A stretch of 64,000 bases of DNA from Thermoanaerobaculia bacterium (GTDB lineage Bacteria > Acidobacteriota > Thermoanaerobaculia > Multivoradales > JAIOJS01), in assembly GCA_030429235.1 (NCBI GenBank), contig JAUIDB010000012.1:62001-126000 (forward strand), read 5' to 3'. The stretch's first letter is position 1; each line of letters opens with the position of its first letter. This document shows positions 24,266 through 33,616 of this stretch, piece after piece. Under the pieces are notes generated by a model, which saw only the letters and a program-made list of their open reading frames with translations, was not told where the DNA came from and searched no databases. A program made the translations under genes and the position numbers.

Positions 24266-24310
24266 ACTTCTCCGGATTCTCGGGCGCGAACAGGGTGGAT
24301 CTTAGCAGCG

Positions 24311-24368
24311 TCGAGGGGACTCGAACCACCGGCCGACGGCCGCGCTCGGATGGTTCGCGACCCCTCGA
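24311..24368. repeat. long imperfect inverted repeat (8-bp outer + 7-bp inner arms)
   Basis: TCGAGGGG act CGAACCA ...22 nt... TGGTTCG cga CCCCTCGA read directly. Confidence 0.8.
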
Positions 24369-24408
24369 ACATCGAAAGCCAACGGCCTCGACCCGACCTG
24401 CCCGAGAC

Positions 24409-25869
24409 TCAGCCCGAGGACGGGCTCGAATCGGGCGATTTCGGGACCACCCGCGCGCGTCCCGAGTTTTTGGCTTCATAGAGCCTGAGATCCGCCAGCG
24501 CCAGCAGCGAGTCGGTCGTCGGGGTCGTCAGTTCGTCGAGCGAGGCGACCCCAAACGATGCGGACACCGGGATGCTCAGTCCATCGTCGATCGTGACCTC
24601 TTCTGCTGCCAACGCCTCCAACAGCCGGTTGGCGGCGTGCACCGCCTGCCCCAGGGCGACGCTGGGCAGAATCAGGACGAACTCTTCGCCACCGAAACGT
24701 CCGACGATATCGGCCGAGCGAGCGTGCAGCCGGAACAGATCCGCCACCACTTCGAGCACCCGATCTCCAGCCAGGTGGCCGTGGGTGTCGTTGATGTTCT
24801 TGAATCGGTCGAGATCACACAACATCAGGCTGAGGGGCTGTTCGTACCGAGCCGCGCGCTCGAGTTCCTGCACCAGCCGCTGGTGAACGGTTCGCCGATT
24901 CAACAGCCGGGTCAGACCGTCGCGGGTCGACAGCTCTCGCAGCCGCTGCGCCAAGCGCGCATTGTCGAGCACCAAGGCCAGATGCCCCCTTAGGGCTTCC
25001 AACAAACGCCGTTCTCGACCGTCGTCGCGCAGGGAGGCTTTGGGAACGAGAAAGAGATGGGCGCGACCACCCCGCAGGCTGAACTCCAGGCTCTCGGTCG
25101 GGCCGAGAGCCGCCCCGGCCTCGGGCCGCCCCATGCCCGAACGGACGACCTCGCGTTCGGCCAGTTTGCGGCGTACACCGTCATGTCGACTCGGCAGCTG
25201 CTCGATGAACGCCAGCAGCCGGGGATCGTCACCGGCCAGGTCGGTCCTCAGGTAGAGCGAGCTGCGACCGATCTCGTCCACCAGGAGCCCGAGGAGCCAG
25301 CAATCGGCCAGTTCGGCGACGGTCGACAGTACGGCGCGACTCGCTTCGGCCAGATCCTCCGACTCCATTCCTTTCTCGAGCACGCGGTTGATCAGTACCG
25401 CCTCCAGCAAGCGAGCGTCGAGATGACGGCCGACCCGAGCCAACACGTCCAGCGGGGTCCTCGGTGGGTCCGCCGGCCGTCGCTGGGGGTCGCGCGGCTG
25501 CACCTCCAGTAGGCTCCGCACGGCGTCTACCAGTTCTTCCTGCACCGCGCTCTTCAGGAGATAGGCATCGGCTCCGGTCTCGAGGCCCCAGAACCGGGAC
25601 GAGGCATCGGAATGCGAGGTCATCATCAGGACCGGGATCCCTTCGGAAACCCGATCGCTCTTGAGCAACCGCGACAGTTGGAAGCCATCCATGACCGGCA
25701 TCTCGAGGTCGGTCACCACCAGATCCGGCTGCTCGCTCAAGGCGGTTACCGCTCCCTCAGCCCCGTCGGCCGCCGTCAAGACAGACCACCCCTCGGCCGC
25801 GAGGAGCCGGCCGATCAGCCGCCGACTGAGGTCACTGTCGTCGACGACGAGGATCTTCTTTGCGCACAT
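24409..25869 (-). CDS. response regulator (REC) - central domain - GGDEF diguanylate cyclase
   Basis: ILVVDDSDLSRRLIGRLLAAEG...VTDLEMPVMDGFQL; C-term RSADIVGRFGGEEFVLILPS (I-site RxxD and GGEEF active site). Confidence 0.93.
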   Translation of the reverse strand: MCAKKILVVDDSDLSRRLIGRLLAAEGWSVLTAADGAEGAVTALSEQPDLVVTDLEMPVMDGFQLSRLLKSDRVSEGIPVLMMTSHSDASSRFWGLETGADAYLLKSAVQEELVDAVRSLLEVQPRDPQRRPADPPRTPLDVLARVGRHLDARLLEAVLINRVLEKGMESEDLAEASRAVLSTVAELADCWLLGLLVDEIGRSSLYLRTDLAGDDPRLLAFIEQLPSRHDGVRRKLAEREVVRSGMGRPEAGAALGPTESLEFSLRGGRAHLFLVPKASLRDDGRERRLLEALRGHLALVLDNARLAQRLRELSTRDGLTRLLNRRTVHQRLVQELERAARYEQPLSLMLCDLDRFKNINDTHGHLAGDRVLEVVADLFRLHARSADIVGRFGGEEFVLILPSVALGQAVHAANRLLEALAAEEVTIDDGLSIPVSASFGVASLDELTTPTTDSLLALADLRLYEAKNSGRARVVPKSPDSSPSSG

Positions 25870-25904
25870 AGTGGATTCCAGAACGTCAGCGATAGAGTAG
25901 CAAA

Positions 25905-26507
25905 GTGTCGAGTTTGACGTCTGGCTACACCGCGATCGTCCCCGCCGCCGGCGCGTCGCAACGGATGGGACGGCCCAAACTCCTCCTACCGTTTCGTCAA
26001 CAGCCGCTCATCGCGGCGACGCTCACCGCCCTGACCACGGGTGGCTGTGACCGCGTGGTGGTCGTAGGTCGACCGGGAGCGAGCGAACTCGAGGCCGTCG
26101 TCCGCTCCTGCCGCGCCACCTGGACGGAGAACCCCGAGCCCGAACGCGGCATGCTCTCGACCATCCTCTGCGGCGTTGCGCGAGCGGCTCGCCAACCCGA
26201 CCTGGCCGCGCTCTTGATCTGCCCTGCCGACCTGCCCCGCCTCCGCGGCGAGACGGTGGCTCGGTTGATCCGAGCGCACCGGGCTGGCCAGGGACCCCTC
26301 CTGGTTCCCCGCTGCCAGCGGCGGCGGGGACATCCGTTACTGATCGACCCAACCTTGCTCGACCGTCTCCAGGACCTCGATCCGAAGATCGGTCTCCGCC
26401 AGCTCACGCGAGCACCCGATCTGGTCCTCCAGACCGTCGAGGTGGACGACGACGGCTGCCTGCGCGATGTCGACACCCCGGCCGACTACGAGTCGCTGGG
26501 CGACTGA
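25905..26507 (+). CDS. MobA/MocA-like nucleotidyltransferase
   Basis: AIVPAAGASQRMGRPKLLLPFRQQPLIAATL...LLICPADLPRL; GTG start. Confidence 0.85.
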   Translation: MSSLTSGYTAIVPAAGASQRMGRPKLLLPFRQQPLIAATLTALTTGGCDRVVVVGRPGASELEAVVRSCRATWTENPEPERGMLSTILCGVARAARQPDLAALLICPADLPRLRGETVARLIRAHRAGQGPLLVPRCQRRRGHPLLIDPTLLDRLQDLDPKIGLRQLTRAPDLVLQTVEVDDDGCLRDVDTPADYESLGD

Positions 26508-26546
26508 CCGACCGCTCCGGGCCGGGCTCGCCTCCTTGACCTCGGG

Positions 26547-27659
26547 CTAGAGCAGTTCGCTCAGGGGCGTGAAGGCACGGTCCTGGGACTCGGCCACCGG
26601 CGCACAGGTGATCTGGCCACGATAGGTGTTGAAGCCATTCGCCAGATGGTGGTCGCGGCGAGCCGCTTCCTCGGCCCCCAGGTTGGCCAGTGCCAAACAG
26701 TGCTTTAGGGTCGCATTGTTCAGGGCGAAGGTCGAGGTACGAGGCACCGCTCCCGGCATATTGGCTACGCAGTAGTGAACGACGCCGTCGACCTCGAACA
26801 CGGGGTCGGAGTGGGTCGTCGCTCGGGTCGTCTCGAAGCACCCTCCCTGGTCGACGGCCACGTCGACCGCGACTGCCCCCTTCTTCATCACCCCGATCAG
26901 TTCGCGAGTGACCAGCTTCGGAGCCGAGCGGCCCGGGATCAGCACCGCACCCACCAGGACGTCGGCGCGGGTCAACGCCTCCCGAAGATTGAAGGGATTC
27001 GAGGCTACGGTGGTGATGGCACCGTGGAACAGGTCGTCGATAAACCGCATGCGGTCCGCACTCATCTCGAGGATGGTGACACGGGCCCCCATGCCGAGTG
27101 CTACCTTCGCCGCATTCAAGCCGACGATGCCGCCGCCGATGATCACGACGTCACCGGGCGGGACCCCGGGGACTCCACACAACAACGTGCCGCGGCCACC
27201 TTCGAAACGCTGGAGGTAGTAGGCCCCCACCAAGGCGGCCATTCGACCGGCGACCTCGGACATCGGCGTCAGCAGCGGTAGGCCACCGCGGTCATCGGTG
27301 ATGGTCTCGTAGGCAATTCCCGTAACCTCTCGCTCCAGCAGAGCGGTGGTGAGTTCGGGCAGCGGCGCGAGGTGCAGGTAGGTGTAGAGGATCTGGCCCT
27401 TCCTCATCCGCTCGTACTCGGAGGGCATCGGCTCCTTCACCTTGACGATCATCTCCGACGATCCCCAGACCGCGTCTGCGGTGTCGAGAATCGTGGCCCC
27501 GGCCGCGACGTACTCGGAGTCGTCGATGCCACTTCCTTCTCCGGCCCCCACTTCCACGAAGACCTCGTGGCCCTGCTGCGTCAGGGCATGGGCCGTCGCC
27601 GGGATCATGCCGACACGGTACTCGTGGTTCTTGACCTCTCGGGGGACTCCGACCTTCAT
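26547..27659 (-). CDS. ald: alanine dehydrogenase
   Basis: [36 protein letters not shown]...[27 protein letters not shown]. Confidence 0.96.
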   Translation of the reverse strand: MKVGVPREVKNHEYRVGMIPATAHALTQQGHEVFVEVGAGEGSGIDDSEYVAAGATILDTADAVWGSSEMIVKVKEPMPSEYERMRKGQILYTYLHLAPLPELTTALLEREVTGIAYETITDDRGGLPLLTPMSEVAGRMAALVGAYYLQRFEGGRGTLLCGVPGVPPGDVVIIGGGIVGLNAAKVALGMGARVTILEMSADRMRFIDDLFHGAITTVASNPFNLREALTRADVLVGAVLIPGRSAPKLVTRELIGVMKKGAVAVDVAVDQGGCFETTRATTHSDPVFEVDGVVHYCVANMPGAVPRTSTFALNNATLKHCLALANLGAEEAARRDHHLANGFNTYRGQITCAPVAESQDRAFTPLSELL

Positions 27660-28105
27660 GACTGGCCCCCGGTCATCTCCACCTTGCCCTTGAAGAACGC
27701 CCCTTCGGCCAGCACGACCCGGGCGGCCTTGACGTCACCCTCGAGGCGGCCCGACGGCATGATCTCGACCTTGCTGGCGCCCTGGACGTTTCCCACCACA
27801 CGGCCGGAAATGACCACGTTGTCGGCCCGCAGATCGCCCTTGACGATTCCGCCTGCGGCCACGGCCACCGAGTTGTCGACCTCGACGGTACCGACGATCT
27901 CGCCTTCGACCTGAAGGTCACTGGTACCGGTGACCTTCCCCTCGACTCGGCAGCCGGCCGCGATCGTGGTCTGGCTGACGCTCCGATTTCCCGACGCCAC
28001 TGGGGCGGTAGGAGGAGCGGCCGGGCGCCGGGGGGCTGGCGCGTTGGGAGTGGGCGCGGGCGTAGGGTGGGTGGCGGGAGGGTCGTCGCGGCGAAAGATG
28101 GACAT
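27656..28105 (-). CDS. bactofilin family cytoskeletal protein
   Basis: [64 protein letters not shown]. Confidence 0.9.
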   Translation of the reverse strand: MSIFRRDDPPATHPTPAPTPNAPAPRRPAAPPTAPVASGNRSVSQTTIAAGCRVEGKVTGTSDLQVEGEIVGTVEVDNSVAVAAGGIVKGDLRADNVVISGRVVGNVQGASKVEIMPSGRLEGDVKAARVVLAEGAFFKGKVEMTGGQS

Positions 28106-28169
28106 TCAACGGGCTCCGTCGGAGGTGGGTCGATGGGGTCGTACTGACTCGGCTCGAGAGAGGGGAAAC

Positions 28170-28245
28170 TGGAGCGGGCAACGGGACTCGAACCCGCGAC
28201 ATCAAGCTTGGGAAGCTTGCACTCTACCAACTGAGTTATGCCCGC
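28170..28245 (-). tRNA. tRNA-Gly(CCC), CCA encoded
   Basis: Minus-strand GCGGGCA-TA-ACTC...GAGT-G-CAAGC-TTCCCAA-GCTTG-ATGTC-GCGGG-TTCGAGT-CCCGT-TGCCCGC-T-CCA; cloverleaf folds by eye, anticodon CCC. Confidence 0.95.
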
Positions 28246-28355
28246 TCGTGTCTCAGCTCGGTGAATCTAGCCGAACACCCGGGGAGGGTCAAGCGTACGA
28301 CCCGGCGGTGGAGCCCGCCCGGTGGAGGCTCCGCGAAGCTGCCTGAGCGGCCTCA

Positions 28356-28383
28356 TTGCACGATGGGAACGCCGCGGTATACT
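28356..28383 (+). promoter_or_regulatory. sigma70-like promoter TTGCAC-N16-TATACT
   Basis: -35 at 28356-28361, -10 at 28378-28383, ten bases before the ATG at 28393. Confidence 0.55.
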
Positions 28384-28392
28384 GGCCTCGTC

Positions 28393-28680
28393 ATGACGGA
28401 CGAACGTTCCGATTCCGAGACCCCGACGGCTCCCTCGTCGCTCTATTTTTTCCCCGAGGCCGAGGTCACCGAGGCCGAGGTCCGGTCGATTCTCGATCAG
28501 GGTCCGAGCGAACGGCGCAACTGGGTGATCTCCAACCTCCTGCGCTACGCCCAGTGGGGTGACATCTGGTCCTATGTGAGCCGTGACGAGGTGCGAGAGG
28601 TGTTCGCCGAGCTCGATCTGCCACCGAACCTCAGATCCGCCTGGGCTCGACTGCTCAAGATCGAGACACCGGTCGGCTGA
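28393..28680 (+). CDS. small hypothetical protein (95 aa)
   Basis: ORF with its own promoter; MTDERSDSETPTAPSSLYFFPEAEVTEAEVRSILDQGPSERRNWVISNLLRYAQWGDIWSYVSRDEVREVFAELDLPPNLRSAWARLLKIETPVG. Confidence 0.7.
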   Translation: MTDERSDSETPTAPSSLYFFPEAEVTEAEVRSILDQGPSERRNWVISNLLRYAQWGDIWSYVSRDEVREVFAELDLPPNLRSAWARLLKIETPVG

Positions 28681-28711
28681 ATCGGCCGACCGCGCCAACT
28701 CGACTCGGTGA

Positions 28712-29626
28712 TCAGGGCTGGTCGGCCGCCTCCAACTGCGCCTCGCGGTCGCGCCGCTCCGCCAGTTCGATCGCCTGCTCCCGAGCCAGACCTACCAGGC
28801 TGGCTACACGCTTTCCCGGCAGGATAAAGCTGTGCAACGCGCTGAAGGGCGAGCCCTGGCCGAAGAAACCACTCATCGGCCCCATGCCGAAGCCGCTGGC
28901 CGAATCCTCACCGGCGCGCGAGTAGATGGTGGTCAAGGCGCCGACCGGCCGGCCTTGCAGGTCGAAGACGGGAAGCCCGAAACCACCCAACTCGCCATCT
29001 ACCATCCAGGCTGCTCGCGGCTTGCGCAGCATCCCGGACACGCGCGCCGAAGCCAGGTGGGAGGCATCATCGAAGCTTCGACCGAGGCGCTGGACCTGCA
29101 GTACCTTCTCCCCTACCGCCAGATCTGCCGCCGCCGCAAAGTCGACGAAGGGTAGCGACTCCTCGGGGACGGCCTCCAATTGGATGAAGGCCAAGTCGAG
29201 GGCCGAGTCCGTCGCCGCCAGAAAAGCCGGCAGTTCCTCGCTACCGATCTGGACGGTGAACGCTGTCGGCGTGATCTCCATCTTGAAGCCGTTCGACTGC
29301 CCCATGTCGGCCAGCATCTCGTTGAGCCGGCTCGAGGAGATGCTCGCATTCCACAGCATGATCAGACCCTCGGGATGCACGATCGCCCCCGTGAGGTCCA
29401 TGCGGGACTCCTCCTCCTGACCCTGGCCCGCCATGCTCATCTTGGCCGCCACGACGGTCTCGACGCGCACGATCGCTTCCTCGTGCTGAGCCAGGGCCCG
29501 ACGCCAGGCCTCCGCCTCGTCCATCCCCCAGGCCGGCAGCGCGATGGCCAGCAGCAGACATCCCACCAACCCATCGACCGATCGCTTATATGACGCAGCT
29601 CGGCCGAGACACTCAATCCGACGCAT
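28712..29626 (-). CDS. degenerate trypsin-like (S1C/HtrA-like) secreted protein, probable pseudoprotease
   Basis: Signal-like VGCLLLAIALPAWGMDEAEA; GAIVHPEGLIML, DLAFIQLEA and GFGLPVFDLQGRPVGAL match the protease-domain skeleton of the neighbour, with catalytic positions changed. Confidence 0.55.
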   Translation of the reverse strand: MRRIECLGRAASYKRSVDGLVGCLLLAIALPAWGMDEAEAWRRALAQHEEAIVRVETVVAAKMSMAGQGQEEESRMDLTGAIVHPEGLIMLWNASISSSRLNEMLADMGQSNGFKMEITPTAFTVQIGSEELPAFLAATDSALDLAFIQLEAVPEESLPFVDFAAAADLAVGEKVLQVQRLGRSFDDASHLASARVSGMLRKPRAAWMVDGELGGFGLPVFDLQGRPVGALTTIYSRAGEDSASGFGMGPMSGFFGQGSPFSALHSFILPGKRVASLVGLAREQAIELAERRDREAQLEAADQP

Positions 29627-31685
29627 AGGAGTCCTTCCATTCGGGCTCGACGAACACGAAGTGGGTTCGGTAGCCGCGTTGCACGAAAATCTCGACCCGG
29701 GGTGGGCGCTCTGATTCCAGACGCCGCGACACCTCGCCGAACGCCGCGACATCGAGCGTGGAATGGCCGTTGATCGACTGGATCAGATCATCGATCTTCA
29801 GCCCGGCCATCTGGCCCCAACCGCCGGTCGCTGCTTCGGTCACCAGAACCCCGCCCTGCTCTCGATCCCAGCCGTACTGGATCCGGTCGGCGAAGGTCAC
29901 GTCACGGACGACGAAATCGAGCGTCTCCTGCCGGGCGGTATCAGCTTCGTCAGCATCTCGAGGTCGGGGTTCCATCCGCACGGCGATCTCGCGTACCGCA
30001 CCGTCTCGCACCACGCTCAAGCGAGCGGGCTCTCCGATGGTCCGTTCCTCGACCAGGCGCCGAAGGTCCTCGCTCTCCTGTGATCGCGTCGGCTCGGTCG
30101 GCTCGCCGTCCACCGCGATGATCACGTCGCCCACCTGCACCCCGGCGGCCGCAGCCTCGGTCCAGGGAAACACCTGCGACACCCGAAAGCCGGTCTGCCC
30201 CGCGAGGCCCAGCGACACCGAAAGCTCTCTGGTGAGCACTTGCGTCTCGATCCCGAGCCAGGCTTTTGGCAGTTCCCCACCCCAGCCGCGGTTCTTGTCC
30301 GCGGGAGCTGGTACCAGTGTCACCAGAAGCTCGTCCCCGCGCCGGAATTCGATCAGGGCCTTCTCTTGCCCCACCAGACCCTCGATGGCGCGCGCCAGCG
30401 TACCGACCGCACCGATCTCCTGCCCGTTGATCGCCAGCAGTACGTCGTAGGCCGCCAACCGGGGGCGGGCACCATCGGCCGGGGATCCCGGACGAATGCT
30501 GTTGAGCAGTAGCCCGCGCTGATCCGGAAAACGGCGCGTGATGGCCATCGGACTCGTGATCTCCTGCACCGCAACCCCGAGGCTCTCGACCTCCCACTCT
30601 TTGCCCTTGAAGCGCGGCATCGGCTCGATCGTCGCCGCGAGGTGTAGCGCTGCTCCGTCTCGCTCGACCGCGAGGTCTACCACCGTCCCCGCCGGATAGT
30701 CGGCAATCTTCTGATACACGAGCGGTACTTCCTCGAAGAACAGGGTTTGTACAGGCTCGCCGTCCAGGCTGAGCAGGAGGTCACCGGGCTCGAGACCGGC
30801 GGTGGCCGCGGCAGAACCGGCGAGAACCGAAGAGACCAGGGCTCCCTCTCGCCGCCCCGCCTTCGCCACGGGAAGGATCGAGATTCCGAGCCAACCGCGC
30901 TCCACCTGCCCCAGCTCGAGCGCCTGACGGAGAACGTCGGCGGCGATGGAGGCGGGTATGGCGAAGCCGATCCCTCGACCTCCCAGCTCGTTGATGCCCA
31001 CCACTCGCCCCTCTTCGTCGACCAGGGGTCCGCCCGAGTTGCCGGGCAGGATCAGCGCATCGTGTTGGATCCAACGCGTCAAGAGCCCACTGAGCTGGTC
31101 CGGCTCGAGCGTCATCTCCTCGATCTCGGTGCCCGTGAAGTCGGTGAACACCCGGGCCTGGTTGGAGACGATGCCGCGGGTCATCGAGGACGACAGCGAG
31201 AGGGGATTCCCCATGGCGAACACCGTATCGCCCACGGCCAGGAGGTCATCGGACGCCAGCTGTGCCGCCGGGAAGGTGGCCTTCGGGTCCTCCGCCAGCA
31301 GCCGCAGGACCGTCAGGTCGGTCAACGGATCGTCGACCACGATCTCGGCCGGAAGCACCCGGCCATCGGTCAACGTGCACTCGACCCGGATGGCGCCTCC
31401 GGCAACGTGGTAGTTGGTGAGCACGTGTCCGTCATCGGTCAGGATCACCCCGCTGCCGGCCCCCGGATAGCGCTGAGTTCTCCCGTCGACGAACCGTTCG
31501 TAGACGACCCGAATGTTGACGAGCGCCGGGTAGACGCTCTCTCGCACCCGATGCGCTACGGCCTCCGCCGTCGCCGCCGGCTCGCTGCTCTCGACCAGCT
31601 GCGAGGAAACCGGAGCGATCGCCGCCGTCAGGGCCACCACGGTAGACACGGCGCACCGCGCTACGCCCCTCGTGGCCCGGTGCAC
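29613..31685 (-). CDS. DegP/HtrA-like serine protease with multiple PDZ domains
   Basis: GSGVILTDDGHVLTNYHVAGG, DPLTDLTVLRL, LILPGNSGGPLVDEEGRVVGIN (triad intact); several PDZ-like segments. Confidence 0.9.
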   Translation of the reverse strand: MHRATRGVARCAVSTVVALTAAIAPVSSQLVESSEPAATAEAVAHRVRESVYPALVNIRVVYERFVDGRTQRYPGAGSGVILTDDGHVLTNYHVAGGAIRVECTLTDGRVLPAEIVVDDPLTDLTVLRLLAEDPKATFPAAQLASDDLLAVGDTVFAMGNPLSLSSSMTRGIVSNQARVFTDFTGTEIEEMTLEPDQLSGLLTRWIQHDALILPGNSGGPLVDEEGRVVGINELGGRGIGFAIPASIAADVLRQALELGQVERGWLGISILPVAKAGRREGALVSSVLAGSAAATAGLEPGDLLLSLDGEPVQTLFFEEVPLVYQKIADYPAGTVVDLAVERDGAALHLAATIEPMPRFKGKEWEVESLGVAVQEITSPMAITRRFPDQRGLLLNSIRPGSPADGARPRLAAYDVLLAINGQEIGAVGTLARAIEGLVGQEKALIEFRRGDELLVTLVPAPADKNRGWGGELPKAWLGIETQVLTRELSVSLGLAGQTGFRVSQVFPWTEAAAAGVQVGDVIIAVDGEPTEPTRSQESEDLRRLVEERTIGEPARLSVVRDGAVREIAVRMEPRPRDADEADTARQETLDFVVRDVTFADRIQYGWDREQGGVLVTEAATGGWGQMAGLKIDDLIQSINGHSTLDVAAFGEVSRRLESERPPRVEIFVQRGYRTHFVFVEPEWKDSYASD

Positions 31686-31765
31686 CCGAGGGCGCAGCGA
31701 GCCTCCACCGCGGGAGCGACCGGACTCCGGTACCTCCTCCGAACCGAACCCAGGCCTGAAGATCG

Positions 31766-32788
31766 TCAGCCGCCCGTCAGAAGGTTGCCGAGGCCACCGA
31801 CATGATCGAGAACCGACCCCTCGCCCTGACGGCGACCACCGGTTTGCGGAGCCGCGGCAAAGACCCGGCTGGCCAGTCGACTGAAGGGGAGGGACTGAAT
31901 CCAGACCTTGCCGGGTCCGGTCAGCGCAGCGTAGGCGATCCCCTCACCGCCGAACAGCGCCGTCTTGATCCCGCTGACGAATTGGATGTCGTAGTCGACC
32001 GAGGATTCGAAGGCCACGAGGCAACCGGTATCGAGACGCATCGTCTCGCCGGCGGCCAGCTGTCGCTCGACCACGGTTCCACCGGCATGAACGAAGGTCA
32101 GACCATCCCCTTCCAGCTTCTGAAGGATGAACCCTTCACCGCCGAACAGACCGGCCCCGAGCTTCTTCTGGAAGGCGATGCCCACCGACACCCCCTTGGC
32201 CGCACAGAGGAAAGCGTCCTTCTGGCACAGCATGGTGTTGTTGTGCTGCTGCAGGTCGAGGGCGACGATCCGACCGGGATAGGGAGAGGCGAAGGCCACC
32301 CGCTGGCGGCTGTTGCCGACGTTGCCGAAGGCGGTCATGAAGAGCGACTCTCCCGTCAGAACCCGCTTTCCCGCCGACATCACCATGTCCATGATTCCGC
32401 CCTTGCCCTTGGACTTGGCGGAGCCGTCACCGAAGATGGTCTCCATCTTGATCCCCGGATCCATGTACATGAAGGCACCGGCCTCGGCGATACAGGCCTC
32501 GCTCGGGTCGAGCGTGATCTCGACGAATTGGAGCTCCTCGCCGAAGATCTCGTAGTCGATCACGTCGGCTGACTCGGTCGGCGGCGGTGGTGGAACGGCC
32601 GGCGCGCTCCGTAGCGTCGAGGAGAACTCCGACCGACTCGAGATCGGCTCCCAGTTGGCCATCCCCTGGGCAAAGACATGGGCGCTGCGGTCGATCGCAC
32701 CTGCCTGCAGCTTCTGCTGGATCTCGGCTGTCGTCCACGGCCCCTGCTGCTCACCGTTGACCGCTACGTACCAAGTCTGTCCACTCAT
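31766..32788 (-). CDS. GYF_2-like N-terminus fused to TIGR00266/AIM24-family domain
   Basis: [44 protein letters not shown] then [45 protein letters not shown]. Confidence 0.85.
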   Translation of the reverse strand: MSGQTWYVAVNGEQQGPWTTAEIQQKLQAGAIDRSAHVFAQGMANWEPISSRSEFSSTLRSAPAVPPPPPTESADVIDYEIFGEELQFVEITLDPSEACIAEAGAFMYMDPGIKMETIFGDGSAKSKGKGGIMDMVMSAGKRVLTGESLFMTAFGNVGNSRQRVAFASPYPGRIVALDLQQHNNTMLCQKDAFLCAAKGVSVGIAFQKKLGAGLFGGEGFILQKLEGDGLTFVHAGGTVVERQLAAGETMRLDTGCLVAFESSVDYDIQFVSGIKTALFGGEGIAYAALTGPGKVWIQSLPFSRLASRVFAAAPQTGGRRQGEGSVLDHVGGLGNLLTGG

Positions 32789-32847
32789 CGCCTACCTCCG
32801 TCTGGTCTGGTTCCCTGATTGCTGACTTCTCGCCTCTTAGACCTACG

Positions 32848-32876
32848 AGCATACCTCCGCCGATATGCCCTCTCAA
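32848..32876 (-). promoter_or_regulatory. sigma70-like promoter TTGAGA-N17-TATGCT upstream of the AIM24-family gene
   Basis: -35 complement at 32871-32876, -10 complement at 32848-32853, 17-bp spacer; GGAGG before the ATG. Confidence 0.6.
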
Positions 32877-32926
32877 CACGAGTCGGGTAGACTCTCGTCC
32901 CCATTTCCGCCGAGCAAGGAGACGAC

Positions 32927-33565
32927 ATGACCCCAGAAGAGTACGTCACGCTGTTGGGCCGCGAACGCGCTACCGCGATCCTGCGCTGCGATGATCAGAC
33001 GGTCGCTCGCCAAGCGATGGAGGCCGCTGTGCGTGGCGGATTCCGCATCGTCGAGTTCACGCTGACGGTTCCCGGCGTGTTCGAGCTGATCGAGGAGTTC
33101 GCCGCTCGCGACGGGCTGGTGGTCGGAGCGGGGACGGTCCTGACGCCCGACGACGCCACCCGGGCGGTGGAACGGGGTGCCCGCTTTCTCGTGTCTCCGG
33201 TGGTCGATCCGATCGTGATCGCCAGGGCAGCCGAGCTCGGCGTGGCGATGATGCCGGGAACCCATACTCCCACTGAGATGCTCACCGCCCACCGTGCAGG
33301 AGCCCAGCTGTGCAAGCTCTTCCCGGCTCCCGGCCAAGGCCCGGCCTACCTCCGATCGGTGCGCGGTCCGATGCCCTTCCTCAAGATCGTGCCGACCAAC
33401 GGCGTCGACCTCGACAACGCCCGTGACTGGCTCCGAGCCGGAGCCTACGCGCTCGGTTTCGTGGCCCCGCTCTTCGTGCCTGCGGATCTCGAGCAGCGAC
33501 GCTACGAGCGCATCGAGGAACGTGCGGCCGCCATCCTGCGAGCAGTGCGCCGGGTGGCCAACTGA
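32927..33565 (+). CDS. eda: KDPG/KHG aldolase
   Basis: AILRCDDQTVARQAMEAAVRGGFRIVEFTLTVPG...VGAGTVLTPDDATRAVERGARFLVSP...GAQLCKLFPAPGQGP; RBS AAGGAG. Confidence 0.9.
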   Translation: MTPEEYVTLLGRERATAILRCDDQTVARQAMEAAVRGGFRIVEFTLTVPGVFELIEEFAARDGLVVGAGTVLTPDDATRAVERGARFLVSPVVDPIVIARAAELGVAMMPGTHTPTEMLTAHRAGAQLCKLFPAPGQGPAYLRSVRGPMPFLKIVPTNGVDLDNARDWLRAGAYALGFVAPLFVPADLEQRRYERIEERAAAILRAVRRVAN

Positions 33566-33616
33566 AGCTCGCGGTTTCTTTGGCCAGGGAGTCGCTGTTG
33601 ACTCACTGGTGGCGGT

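Noticed and set aside
24300-24375. Possible tRNA at the T-arm-like GGTTCGAGTCCCC
   Set aside because: No matching acceptor 5' strand, D-arm or anticodon arm upstream; better explained as part of a hairpin.
27930-28346. 138-aa ORF with the tail WSGQRDSNPRHQAWEACTLPTELCPL
   Set aside because: This peptide is the translation of the antisense of tRNA-Gly, a well-known annotation artefact.
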